Assembly (NCBI GenBank): GCA_019423745.1
Contig: JAHZAV010000047.1
Location: 1 to 15,982 of the forward strand
Source: Lachnospiraceae bacterium
Lineage (GTDB): Bacteria; Bacillota; Clostridia; Lachnospirales; Lachnospiraceae
Reading direction: 5' to 3'
DNA: 15,982 nucleotides
Both the position numbers and the translations under genes were made by a program. Every line of letters starts with the position of its first letter. The stretch's first letter is position 1. Shown piece after piece: positions 5,349 through 13,077 of the stretch. The notes under the pieces are model-generated. The model searched no databases, was not told where the DNA came from, and saw nothing but the letters and a program-made list of their open reading frames with translations.

Positions 5349-5861
5349 ATGGAAAAACAGCTTCGGGTAGGTGTTATTTCTTCCACACATGGAATAAAAG
5401 GTGAGGTAAAAGTATTTCCTACAACAGATGATGTGAAGCGCTTCAAGAAACTGAAAAAAGTTTATCTGGATACAGGAAAAGAGCAGATTCCCCTGGAAAT
5501 AGAGCAGGTGAGATTTTTTAAGCAGTTTGCGATTTTAAAATTCCGGGGAATTGATCATATAAATGATATTGAGAAATATAAAGGAAAAGATATTCTGGTT
5601 GACCGGGAGGATGGAACGCCTCTTGGAAAAGATGAATATTATATTGCGGATATGATTGGGATAGATGTGTATACCGATGACCCGGAAGAGCATTTCGGTA
5701 AATTGAAAGACGTGATGGCTACAGGAGCCAATGATGTCTATATCATTGATTCTGACCGCCATGGCGAGGTACTTGTGCCGGCCATTCGGCAGTGTGTGCT
5801 GGACATTGATGTAGAAGAGAGAAAGATGACCATTCATCTGATGGAGGGACTGTTATCATGA
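5349..5861 (+). CDS. rimM: 16S rRNA processing protein RimM
   Basis: 170 residues, usual length. It has the N-terminal RimM beta-barrel signature (RVGVISSTHGIKGEVKVFP, about residues 6-24) and a C-terminal PRC-barrel domain beginning near YYIADMIGIDVY and ending with the RQCVLDIDVEERKMTIHLMEGLL stretch read as VPAIRQCVLDID plus MTIHLMEGLL. RimM binds S19 and helps mature the 3' major (head) domain of 16S rRNA. GCAAGGAG lies before the ATG. It overlaps trmD by 4 nt (ATGA), so the two are translationally coupled. Confidence 0.95.
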   Translation: MEKQLRVGVISSTHGIKGEVKVFPTTDDVKRFKKLKKVYLDTGKEQIPLEIEQVRFFKQFAILKFRGIDHINDIEKYKGKDILVDREDGTPLGKDEYYIADMIGIDVYTDDPEEHFGKLKDVMATGANDVYIIDSDRHGEVLVPAIRQCVLDIDVEERKMTIHLMEGLLS

Positions 5862-6625
5862 TGCATTTTCATATCATGACATTGTTTCCGGAGATGATCC
5901 TGTCAGGGCTTGGAACCAGTATTACCGGAAGAGCCATTGACAAAGGACTGTTGTCCATTGACGCAGTGAATATCCGGGACTATGCATTTAACAAGCATAA
6001 CAGTGTGGATGATTATCCTTACGGCGGAGGAGCCGGGATGCTGATGCAGGCAGAACCGGTTTATCTAACTTATGAGGCAATCCGGGAAAAAATTGCCAGC
6101 CGAAAGAATGGAAAAGAGACATCTGCCCCCAGAGTTATTTATTTATCGCCCCAGGGCAGGACTTTTTCACAGGAAATGGCTGAGGAGCTTGCAAAAGAAG
6201 AAGATTTGATTCTTTTGTGCGGGCATTATGAAGGAATTGATGAGCGTGTGCTGGAAGAGATTGTGACAGATTATGTTTCAATTGGTGATTATGTGCTCAC
6301 CGGAGGTGAACTTCCAGCCATGGTAATGGTAGACACCATTTCCAGACTGGTTCCGGGAGTTCTGCACAATGATGTGTCGGCAGAGTTTGAAAGCTTTCAG
6401 GATCATCTGCTGGAATATCCCCAGTATTCCCGTCCGGAAGTCTGGCATGACAAACAGGTGCCGCCGGTTCTTTTATCCGGTCATCATGCAAATGTGGAAA
6501 AGTGGAGAAGAGAGCAGTCTGTGATCCGCACAGCAAAGAACCGTCCGGATCTTCTTAAGAAGGCCCAGCTTACGGAAGCGGAGAAAAAGATGCTGGAAGA
6601 GATGGGAATCGGAGAAGAAAAATAA
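5858..6625 (+). CDS. trmD: tRNA (guanine-37-N1)-methyltransferase TrmD
   Basis: 255 residues. TrmD uses S-adenosylmethionine to make m1G37, which prevents +1 frameshifting at proline codons. SPOUT trefoil-knot motifs are visible: YLSPQGRTFSQEMAEELA, LLCGHYEGIDERVLEEI and SIGDYVLTGGELPAMVMVD, with the flexible-lid region RPEVWHDKQVPPVLLSGHH after them. GGAGGG (5842-5847) serves either of two adjacent ATGs; the first (5858) is taken. It is normally followed by rplS, but here a terminator and then a minus-strand operon follow. Confidence 0.97.
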   Translation: MMHFHIMTLFPEMILSGLGTSITGRAIDKGLLSIDAVNIRDYAFNKHNSVDDYPYGGGAGMLMQAEPVYLTYEAIREKIASRKNGKETSAPRVIYLSPQGRTFSQEMAEELAKEEDLILLCGHYEGIDERVLEEIVTDYVSIGDYVLTGGELPAMVMVDTISRLVPGVLHNDVSAEFESFQDHLLEYPQYSRPEVWHDKQVPPVLLSGHHANVEKWRREQSVIRTAKNRPDLLKKAQLTEAEKKMLEEMGIGEEK

Positions 6626-6641
6626 AATGGAAGAGACGTAA

Positions 6642-6690
6642 AAAACCAGGAGAGCCCTGTAAGAAGGGGAGAATCTCCTGGTTTTATTAT
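6642..6690. terminator. Terminator of the SRP operon, probably bidirectional
   Basis: AAAACCAGGAGA (6642-6653) pairs perfectly with TCTCCTGGTTTT (6674-6685), followed by TTTTATTATA. The A-run before the stem lets it also serve the convergent SDR gene. Confidence 0.9.
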
Positions 6691-6720
6691 AGTTAAGCTA
6701 GTACAAGTATAAAGCGTTGT

Positions 6721-7470
6721 TTAATCCATAATAAGGCCGCCGTTTACATCAAGCACTTCTCCGTTAATATAGGAGACACAGTCACGGCACAGAAAAGCGA
6801 CGGCTTCTGCAATTTCGCTTAATTTTCCAAGGCGATGAGAAGGAATTTGAGAAATGATGTCTTTCCATCTGTCCCCTGCAAGAACCTGCTTGGATTCTAC
6901 CCATCCCGGTGCAACAGCATTTGCATTAATATTGTATCCGGAAAGTTCGCCAGCAAAAGATTTTGTCAGGCTGATGACGCCTGCTTTGGCAGCGCCATAA
7001 ATGGAGACACCTTTTCCCGGATTCTTTCCATCCGATGAAGAAATATTGACAATTCTTCCGTAATTATTTGGGAGCATAGATGTTTGAACGACAGCCTGTG
7101 TTATAAAGAAAAGACCTTTTAAATTGATATCAATTACAAAATCAAATTGTTTTTCTGTGACTTCCAGAATAGGGGAAGCCGGATATACACCAGCATTATT
7201 AATAAGGATATCAATTCGTCCCATAGTATCAACGGCCTGATTGACTGCCTCTTCAATATTTGTGACATTAGTGAGATCGCATACAAGAGGCATGACCCGG
7301 ACACCAAAAGAACGGCAGGATGAAATTACTTCGCTGTCCGGTGTAACAGCTACGTCAAGTATAATGATATCAGCGCCTTTTTGAGCCAGAGTTTCTGCGA
7401 TGCATTTTCCAATGCCGTTTGCTGCTCCTGTTACAAGGGCAATTTTACCGCTTAATTCTTTCTCGTTCAT
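6721..7470 (-). CDS. SDR-family NAD(P)-dependent oxidoreductase (FabG-like)
   Basis: 249 residues, a classical short-chain dehydrogenase. The cofactor-binding TGAANGIGK lies at residues 14-22, the structural NNAG at 91-94, the active-site Ser near 144-145 (NISSSDG), Tyr158 and Lys162 (YGAAK), and the C-terminal VNGG motif near the end. It would reduce a ketone or oxidise a secondary alcohol with NAD(P)(H). The residue after the second strand is Asp (IILDV, 36-40), which usually favours NAD(H). It is the last gene of the antiporter operon, 2 nt after the 7473-8699 gene, with an AAAGGAG ribosome binding site. The substrate is probably the organic acid or alcohol handled by the neighbouring genes rather than an acyl-ACP. 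FabG of fatty-acid synthesis is less likely given the context. Confidence 0.9.
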   Translation of the reverse strand: MNEKELSGKIALVTGAANGIGKCIAETLAQKGADIIILDVAVTPDSEVISSCRSFGVRVMPLVCDLTNVTNIEEAVNQAVDTMGRIDILINNAGVYPASPILEVTEKQFDFVIDINLKGLFFITQAVVQTSMLPNNYGRIVNISSSDGKNPGKGVSIYGAAKAGVISLTKSFAGELSGYNINANAVAPGWVESKQVLAGDRWKDIISQIPSHRLGKLSEIAEAVAFLCRDCVSYINGEVLDVNGGLIMD

Positions 7471-7472
7471 AG

Positions 7473-8699
7473 TTATATTCTCCTTTCGTGATAAAGTTTA
7501 TAATCCGTTGTAATGGTATCGGTTCCTTCAGGAGCCAGCGTGCGTGATAATGTTTGGATTCCTGTACGTTTAATAGCCAGCATAAGAGCATAGGGATCGG
7601 AAATATCAACAGATTTTTCAAAATAGGACAGAATTTGTTCAAAGAACTGAGTTCCATTTTTAGTAATCTGGTCGGCCGTATGGTCAATCAGATCTGTATT
7701 GATTGTTTTTACCAGTTCTGGTATATAGGATTCCAGTTCTTTTGCGTATTCCAATGTCCGAATAATTTCATCCGGGGTTGTATGTATTGTCAGGCCACGG
7801 TTTCCCATAACAGTAATGGCATGTCCAGTTTCGTAAATATATTGTCCAGCCATATCTGTGAGAAGACATTGACTAAGATGTGCAGTGTTCCGATCCACGT
7901 CATACTGACAACGCCCCAGTTTGTTGGTGAAAATCATAGAACCAACAAGATTTCCGTGATGGATCTTTTTCAGAGCAGACAGAAATACAAGCCTTTTAAA
8001 GGGAGAGTGGAACATGTCTCCATAAGAGTGTGTCAGACTGGCATGAAGAAGATCCTCTACAATATACTGTTCGAGAAGAGCATATCCGATCAGCATACCG
8101 AGATCATCAGCTACAGGGCCACAGCCGTCATCCAGATTGGAGTGAATGAGAGTGCCGGATTCTTTAAAGGAAGCCATCAGTTTGATCGCTTCTACCGTAT
8201 GTTCCGTACGAGCTTTCAAATCAGAGTATTCCGGATAGTCCCATCCAAAATATTGAGAAATATTTCCGATGGTTGTTACACCTGCCTGTAAGGCAGCCTG
8301 AGTATTTTCTAAAGATGCAGGACTTCCAATCATGTGATCACCCAAATGAGGCTGCATGCAGTGGGAGGCTCCTAATATATTCCAGTCTTGTTGAGAAGAA
8401 AAGTAAAGAGCGTCTCCTTGTCTGTAAATAGAGCGCATGCCCTTTGGAAGTGCCATTGCATAGTCGATGCTGACACCAAAACGGTCCAGATGGAGATGCT
8501 TTTCCTGCAGCTGTATTTCCAGCTCTTTTAGTTGTGTCTGTAATTCTTTTAGAGTAGGGCAGCAAAGATGACAGTGATAAGTAAATGCTTTTTGCTTAGC
8601 CCTGTTTATTTTTAATTCTTTTTCAGAGGAAAAACTACTGCATTTTATTGCCTGCGTTTTTCCGAGAGAAAACAAGGATTTATTCTCTTGATGAGTCAT
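7473..8699 (-). CDS. Unrecognised 408-aa protein, possible distant relative of the glutamate mutase E (cobalamin-dependent) TIM barrel
   Basis: No confident family. Residues 1-55 are basic with CHLCCP near 44-49, followed by a short coiled-coil-like helix. The rest looks like an alpha/beta barrel with conserved-looking patches: LHLDRFGVSIDYAMALPKG, QPHLGDHMIGSPASLENTQ, GVTTIGNISQYFGWDYP, IHSNLDDGCGPVADD and SYGDMFHSPFKRL. The spacing and pattern IH-N-x-GP, then a Y-G motif before a helix, then a loop rich in Gly and His, faintly recalls methylaspartate mutase epsilon (GlmE/MutE). This is a by-eye resemblance only. No cobalamin-binding subunit (DxHxxG) is encoded here. The gene overlaps the upstream antiporter by 20 nt and has an AAAGGGGG ribosome binding site, so it is translationally coupled. 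Confidence 0.6.
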   Translation of the reverse strand: MTHQENKSLFSLGKTQAIKCSSFSSEKELKINRAKQKAFTYHCHLCCPTLKELQTQLKELEIQLQEKHLHLDRFGVSIDYAMALPKGMRSIYRQGDALYFSSQQDWNILGASHCMQPHLGDHMIGSPASLENTQAALQAGVTTIGNISQYFGWDYPEYSDLKARTEHTVEAIKLMASFKESGTLIHSNLDDGCGPVADDLGMLIGYALLEQYIVEDLLHASLTHSYGDMFHSPFKRLVFLSALKKIHHGNLVGSMIFTNKLGRCQYDVDRNTAHLSQCLLTDMAGQYIYETGHAITVMGNRGLTIHTTPDEIIRTLEYAKELESYIPELVKTINTDLIDHTADQITKNGTQFFEQILSYFEKSVDISDPYALMLAIKRTGIQTLSRTLAPEGTDTITTDYKLYHERRI

Positions 8700-10083
8700 A
8701 AGTACCCCCTTTGATTTTCTTTATTCCAAAGCCTGACAAAGCGCAGAACAACATGGCGGCAGGAGTAAGAAGTCCCAGAAAATAGTAGGGAAGATAAGAT
8801 GCAACTGCAACACCTAATGTGGCAGAGCAGTAAATGCCATTTGTTCCCCAGGGAACCATAGGGCAGATAATGGTACCACCGTCTTCCAGTGTTCGGGATA
8901 AGACACTTCGCCGTAGGCCTTGTTCGTCATAACACTGTCCCCATACATTAGCCGGAATGATCATTGCCAGATAGGGATCCGCTGCAAAGAAGCTTAAAAG
9001 AAAAGTAAAGACCCATGTGGAAATGACCAGTCCAGAAATATGACAAGTCAGTTTATGTGTTTTTGTTAAGATGCCATCTATAATGCCTGTGGATTGAAGC
9101 GCTCCTGCCAGGGACAGTGAGAATAGCATCAGAGTAATCGTGGTTGTCATGGAGGTCAGGCCTCCTCGTGTTACAAGAGTATCCACAGTATCTACGCCTG
9201 TCTGCCCCACATATCCGGAATACATATAGGAAAGACCTTCTTTCCAAGACTTATTCTGGTAAAACACGGTAAAAAGCAAGCCCATTCCGGAAGCAGCCAT
9301 CATAGTAGGAATGGCAGGAAATTTTTTAATAATCAAAATGATCATCATAATAAGAGGAAGGAAGAGGAGCGGGCCGATACGAAAAGAACCCTTGATCCCC
9401 TCTGTAATGACGGATATCTGCTGTGCGCTTGAAGTTTGGTTGCTGTATTTCAATCCCAGTATTCCAAAAAGTATCAGACTGCCGATATATGCCGGACCCG
9501 TTGTATAGAGCATAGATCTTACATGCTCATACAAATCCGTTTTTGCGACAGAAGCGGCAAAATTAGTGGAATCACTTACAGGAGATTGTTTATCTCCAAA
9601 GTAGGCACCGCTGATAATTGCGCCGGCTGTCAGTCCGGCAGGGATTTCCAGCCCGGTGCCAATTCCAATAAAGGCAACGCCTATGGTACCTATTGTTGTC
9701 CAGGAAGAACCAGTACATAAAGACATCATGCTGCACAAAATAACAACCGATATCAGAAAATACTGAGGAGAAAAAATTTGAAAGCCATAGTAGATAATAG
9801 CTGGCACAGTACCGCTTGACATCCAGGTCCCCACAGTCACTCCGATCAGACATATGATCAGGATTGCTTCTATGGATTCAGAAATATTGTGGATGATTCC
9901 CTTTCTTATTTCGCTCCAGGATACTTTATGGGTGATACCATAAAGCACGATCACAGCAATACTGAAAAGGAGAGGAATATGAGGGCTTTGCTGCAAAATC
10001 ACTACTCCATATATTAAAATGAGGACAGCGACTCCCAGCCAGATGGCAGATTCTGCAAATGTAGATTTTGTCTCGGATTTCAT
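8680..10083 (-). CDS. NhaC-family Na+/H+ antiporter (second of two)
   Basis: 467 residues with about 11-12 hydrophobic helices. Hallmarks of the NhaC/MleN group: GSSWTTIGTIGVAFIGIG, SGAYFGDKQSPVSDSTNFAAS, AADPYLAMIIPANVWG and EDGGTIICPMVPWGTNG. Family members exchange Na+ for H+, or couple this to organic-acid exchange (MleN: malate/lactate). Tandem copies next to catabolic enzymes suggest import of a specific acid rather than general salt homeostasis. It lies 17 nt downstream of its paralogue and overlaps the next gene. The AAGGAGG ribosome binding site is good. Confidence 0.93.
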   Translation of the reverse strand: MKSETKSTFAESAIWLGVAVLILIYGVVILQQSPHIPLLFSIAVIVLYGITHKVSWSEIRKGIIHNISESIEAILIICLIGVTVGTWMSSGTVPAIIYYGFQIFSPQYFLISVVILCSMMSLCTGSSWTTIGTIGVAFIGIGTGLEIPAGLTAGAIISGAYFGDKQSPVSDSTNFAASVAKTDLYEHVRSMLYTTGPAYIGSLILFGILGLKYSNQTSSAQQISVITEGIKGSFRIGPLLFLPLIMMIILIIKKFPAIPTMMAASGMGLLFTVFYQNKSWKEGLSYMYSGYVGQTGVDTVDTLVTRGGLTSMTTTITLMLFSLSLAGALQSTGIIDGILTKTHKLTCHISGLVISTWVFTFLLSFFAADPYLAMIIPANVWGQCYDEQGLRRSVLSRTLEDGGTIICPMVPWGTNGIYCSATLGVAVASYLPYYFLGLLTPAAMLFCALSGFGIKKIKGGTYDSSRE

Positions 10084-10100
10084 ATTCCCCCTCCTTTTTA

Positions 10101-11507
10101 TTATTCCTTAACTGCTTTATAATTTCCGATTCCGATTGCTGCAAAAAGGATACAGATGATAGGTGCAGCATAGCCGATTATGTACCATGGGATATAGGAA
10201 GAAACAGCAATTCCAAGTGTGGCGGATACATAGAGTCCGCCAGATCCCCAGGGAACCATAGGTGCAAAAAGTACGGCGTTTCCAACATTTCGGCATAGAA
10301 CATTTCGATTCAGACCCAGATCATCATAGGCGGTGTCAAGAGCTTTCGATGGCAAAGTCATAGCTAAATATGGGTCGGCAGCAAAATAGCTGAAAACAAA
10401 GGTTAATACATTTGTAAGAGCCACAAGTGGTGTTACTTTTTTGACCAGTGGTGATATGTGGCCCAAAATAACAGGAATGATACCGATTCTGTGGAGAACT
10501 CCGGCCATCCACATGGAGAAGATCATCAGAGCCACAGTACTCATCATATTGTTCATGCCTCCGCGAGTGATAATGGCATCTACATCAGCTACACCCGTAT
10601 TTCCCACATATCCGTTCATCAGATATCCAAGCGCGGAAGCGAGGCTTTCCTGCTGGAAGATGATTGCCACAAGAATTCCCGTTACTGCCGCTACAATCAT
10701 CGTAGGAATGGCAGGAAGCTTAATGGCGATCATAATAAAAAGTATGATAATCGGAATCAGGAGAAGCGGAGTCAAATGAAATCCTTTTTCCAGTCCAGCC
10801 AATGTAGATTCAATCTGTGAAGAGCTGGACGCATTCGAACCAGAATAACGAAGTCCTATAATAATGTAAGCAACAAAACTGATGAAAAGCGCCGGAATAT
10901 GGGTGCATAGCATTCCCTTAACTCCATTGTAGAGCCCTGCTCCGGACACTGCTGTGGCAAAATTACATCCGTCCGACATAGGAGACTGGGTATCGCCGAA
11001 AAAGGCTCCGCAGCAAATAGCACCTACCACAATAGGAGCCGGAATACCCATAGATACACCAATTCCCAGGAATGCAACTCCAACTGTTCCAACGGTTGTC
11101 CAGGAACTGCCAGTCAAAGTACTCATAATCGCACAAAGAATTACAGTAAAGGGAAGAATAAAGGACGGTGAAAATATCTTCAGACCGGCCCATATAACAT
11201 ACGGAACGGTACCGCAGGCAACCAAGGCTCCTACAACCATACCGATGGTCATAACAATAATAATAGCTTCCAGGCTGCTGGCGATGGATTCCAAAGCTTT
11301 ATCCATCATATCTTTCCACGAAATCTTCAAATATAATCCATAAAAAGATAAAAGAAATGCACATGCCAAAATCGGAATATGCGGCGATAAGTGAAGTACA
11401 AGGATTCCAACCATCAGTACAACTACGGCAAGTACAAGGATCAGAATCGACATGCCTAATGTAGGCTGTTTTTCTTTTGATTGTTCTTTTTTCTCAATCT
11501 CACTCAT
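10101..11507 (-). CDS. NhaC-family Na+/H+ antiporter (first of two)
   Basis: 468 residues, paralogous to the 8680-10083 protein over its full length. Shared motifs: GSSWTTVGTVGVAFLGIG, FFGDTQSPMSDGCNFATA, ITRGGMNNMMSTVALMIF, AADPYLAMTLPSKA and FAPMVPWGSGG. The N-terminus is short, charged and cytoplasmic (MSEIEKKEQSKEKQ). It has about 12 predicted membrane segments. It is the first gene of the operon, with CAGGGGG before the ATG and a promoter at 11584-11612. The two copies differ throughout, so the duplication is old and the proteins may carry different substrates or form a heteromer. Confidence 0.93.
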   Translation of the reverse strand: MSEIEKKEQSKEKQPTLGMSILILVLAVVVLMVGILVLHLSPHIPILACAFLLSFYGLYLKISWKDMMDKALESIASSLEAIIIVMTIGMVVGALVACGTVPYVIWAGLKIFSPSFILPFTVILCAIMSTLTGSSWTTVGTVGVAFLGIGVSMGIPAPIVVGAICCGAFFGDTQSPMSDGCNFATAVSGAGLYNGVKGMLCTHIPALFISFVAYIIIGLRYSGSNASSSSQIESTLAGLEKGFHLTPLLLIPIIILFIMIAIKLPAIPTMIVAAVTGILVAIIFQQESLASALGYLMNGYVGNTGVADVDAIITRGGMNNMMSTVALMIFSMWMAGVLHRIGIIPVILGHISPLVKKVTPLVALTNVLTFVFSYFAADPYLAMTLPSKALDTAYDDLGLNRNVLCRNVGNAVLFAPMVPWGSGGLYVSATLGIAVSSYIPWYIIGYAAPIICILFAAIGIGNYKAVKE

Positions 11508-11583
11508 GAAAAAACCCCCTGTTTAGATTTTTATAAAATAACCATAAAACACAAATCGCGATGTTAATGTTTTAACAAGCCTT

Positions 11584-11612
11584 ATTATAAATTTCGACAC
11601 ACTTAAATGCAA
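11584..11612 (-). promoter_or_regulatory. Promoter of the antiporter operon
   Basis: Minus strand: TTGCAT (11612-11607), 17 nt, perfect TATAAT (11589-11584), about 77 nt upstream of the first antiporter start. The weak -35 box suits activator dependence. Confidence 0.7.
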
Positions 11613-11639
11613 TGTCTGAAACATTATTTGCTATAGCAA
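11611..11639. promoter_or_regulatory. Two dyads beside the antiporter promoter, candidate LysR-type sites
   Basis: AATGT-N5-ACATT (11611-11625, fitting T-N11-A) touches the -35 box, and TTGCTATAGCAA (11628-11639) is a perfect 12-bp palindrome directly upstream. Their centres are about 41 and 57 nt upstream of the expected start point, where LysR-type activators usually bind. Confidence 0.5.
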
Positions 11640-11670
11640 TTTTGTGCTGCTAATTTAGCGGAAAAAGGCA

Positions 11671-11727
11671 AAAAATAAGCACTAAGAGATGTGAAAATAA
11701 AGACATATTTTCTCATCCCTTAGCGCT
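11671..11727 (-). terminator. Terminator of the lysR gene
   Basis: A 22-position imperfect stem (11678-11699 with 11706-11727, three mismatches) and 6-nt loop. On the minus strand it is followed by TTATTTTTTG. It separates lysR transcription from the antiporter promoter, so the two units are independent. The 300-nt gap 11508-11807 holds this, the dyads and the promoter; no gene is seen. Confidence 0.75.
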
Positions 11728-11807
11728 AATCCTTGGAAAAGCACAGTTTTAGGGAAGACAACTTTAGTATAAAGAATCTCAGATATCAAAGTAGATATAA
11801 AGAAAAG

Positions 11808-12716
11808 CTATAGCAGGCTGTTCAGGTTCTCTTTTACAATTCGAATAAACAGGTCAGCAGTTTGACTTAAAGTATGATTTTTAAGATAAACCATTCCTAC
11901 TGTAATTTTCTCCTCCGTCTTAAAAGGAATTGCAATGATATCGTCTCCCTGAAGATCTTTGTCAATCATTTTCGTGCAGGTTGTAAATCCATTCAGAGTA
12001 TGAATCAGATAAAACAAAGTGCTGCGGTCACTGACCCGGATACTTTTTCTGTGATCAAGTATATCCAAGGTTTCTTCAGAAAAATATCTGGAATTAAATT
12101 CACCCTTCCCAAATGAAAGAAAAATATAGGGTCTAAGATCCCGGAATTGAATCTCTTTTTTAGAAGCCAGAGGATGATTTTTTCCTACAAGAATATAAGA
12201 AGAAGCTGAAAAGAGCTCTGTAAATACCAAGTTCGCTTCTTTTAAATGGCGCTGTATCGTAGGCTTGTTAAAAGGGTTCATGTACAAAATACCAATTTCG
12301 CTTTTATAGCTTTTCACATCGTTAATGACTTCTGAAACCGTTGTTTCCCGGAACATGAAATCAAACTCTTCCGGACTTAGTTCCTGTACAAGCTGTGAAA
12401 AGGCATTCACCGCAAAGGTATAATGCTGGGTGGAAATCCCGAAGGTTTTCTTTTCGGAAGCGGTGCCAAGATATTGCTGCTCCAGCATCTTTTCCTGCTC
12501 TACAATCTGTGCGGCATAGCCGAGAAATTCTTTCCCTTTCGGGGAGACACTAATTCCCTTATTCGTACGAATGAAAATATCGAAATTAAGTTCATTTTCC
12601 AGCTCCCGGATTGCATTTGACAGGCTGGGCTGCGAAATATAAAGACTCTTAGCTGCAGCATTCATGGATCCTCTTTTTGCTATTTCTATGGCGTATTTTA
12701 ACTGTTGTAATGTCAC
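11808..12716 (-). CDS. LysR-family transcriptional regulator
   Basis: 302 residues, standard length. The N-terminal winged helix-turn-helix (about 1-60) includes AKRGSMNAAAKSLYISQPSLS and the linker ELENELNFDIFIRTNKG, typical LysR. The C-terminal substrate-binding domain contains VGKNHPLASK and a late GFTTCTKMID segment. The start is GTG at 12716, chosen because GGAGGGG lies about 6 nt upstream and because the family start MTLQQLKYAIEIA fits. It lies upstream of, and in the same direction as, the antiporter operon rather than divergent. Its most likely target is that operon, through the dyads at 11611-11639, with a small organic acid as co-inducer (inference). Confidence 0.92.
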   Translation of the reverse strand: MTLQQLKYAIEIAKRGSMNAAAKSLYISQPSLSNAIRELENELNFDIFIRTNKGISVSPKGKEFLGYAAQIVEQEKMLEQQYLGTASEKKTFGISTQHYTFAVNAFSQLVQELSPEEFDFMFRETTVSEVINDVKSYKSEIGILYMNPFNKPTIQRHLKEANLVFTELFSASSYILVGKNHPLASKKEIQFRDLRPYIFLSFGKGEFNSRYFSEETLDILDHRKSIRVSDRSTLFYLIHTLNGFTTCTKMIDKDLQGDDIIAIPFKTEEKITVGMVYLKNHTLSQTADLFIRIVKENLNSLL

Positions 12717-12791
12717 GGTTTCCCCTCCGTTTGATGATTTAAGTCAATGTAATTGCATGTCAGTATACAGACCTAGTGACGAATATGGACT

Positions 12792-12821
12792 ATTTTATCA
12801 TAGGTTGCGTGTAAATATCAA
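12792..12821 (-). promoter_or_regulatory. Promoter of lysR
   Basis: Minus strand: TTGATA (12821-12816), 18 nt, TAAAAT (12797-12792); each box matches 5 of 6 consensus positions. An imperfect palindrome GTC-A-GTATAC-A-GAC (12759-12772) lies in the leader and could be an autoregulatory site. Confidence 0.65.
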
Positions 12822-12871
12822 ACAGATGGTGGGGGATAGGGTTTCCAGATTATGGAAAGAAACAATAAAAA

Positions 12872-12896
12872 TCGCAGAGTAAACTACTCTGCGAAA
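12872..12896 (+). repeat. Left inverted repeat of the candidate invertible promoter
   Basis: 25 bp, itself a near-perfect dyad: TCGCAGAGTA, AAC, TACTCTGCGA, then AA. It is the reverse complement of 13030-13054 with one mismatch. The asymmetric 3-nt centre (AAC here, GTT at the right copy) gives the two sites opposite polarity. Confidence 0.8.
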
Positions 12897-13029
12897 AGCA
12901 TTGCATTTCTATAAAAATCGTCCTCTTTCGGCAAAAAGTGAGCTGAGCAAGTACTAAAAACATCACAAAATTTACCTATTTAGTATTTTTTCTTGAATCG
13001 CTATACATTATGATGTATAATAACTACAG
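12897..13029. other. 133-bp segment between inverted repeats, candidate phase-variable promoter switch
   Basis: The segment contains one strong promoter, now pointing to the LoaP/polysaccharide genes. Inversion between the flanking repeats would turn it towards lysR. Invertible promoters between short inverted repeats are well known upstream of capsule genes in gut bacteria. No recombinase is in the window. The 361-nt gap 12717-13077 holds the lysR promoter, this segment and the repeats; no ORF is credible. Confidence 0.5.
12993..13021 (+). promoter_or_regulatory. Strong sigma-A promoter for the polysaccharide locus
   Basis: TTGAAT (12993-12998), 17 nt, perfect TATAAT (13016-13021); start near 13028. 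A dyad TATACAT-TATG-ATGTATA (13002-13019) covers the spacer and -10 box and could be an operator. Confidence 0.8.
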
Positions 13030-13054
13030 TTTCGCAGAGTAGTTTACTCCGCGA
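13030..13054 (-). repeat. Right inverted repeat of the candidate invertible promoter
   Basis: TTTCGCAGAGTA, GTT, TACTCCGCGA: the inverted copy of 12872-12896 with one difference. It lies just after the expected transcription start, so the polysaccharide transcript would also begin with a stem-loop. Confidence 0.8.
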
Positions 13055-13077
13055 AAATAAAACAGGGAAGTGATGAT

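Noticed and set aside
7554..8291. Plus-strand ORF of 245 codons opposite the unrecognised 408-residue gene
   Set aside because: The minus-strand gene has a good ribosome binding site, correct operon spacing and protein-like motifs; the plus-strand reading has none of these.
12872..12897. Left inverted repeat as an ordinary terminator for leftward transcription
   Set aside because: It does have an A/T-rich flank on the minus side, but there is no gene to its right on that strand to terminate, and the matching inverted copy around a promoter is better explained by a switch. Not fully excluded.
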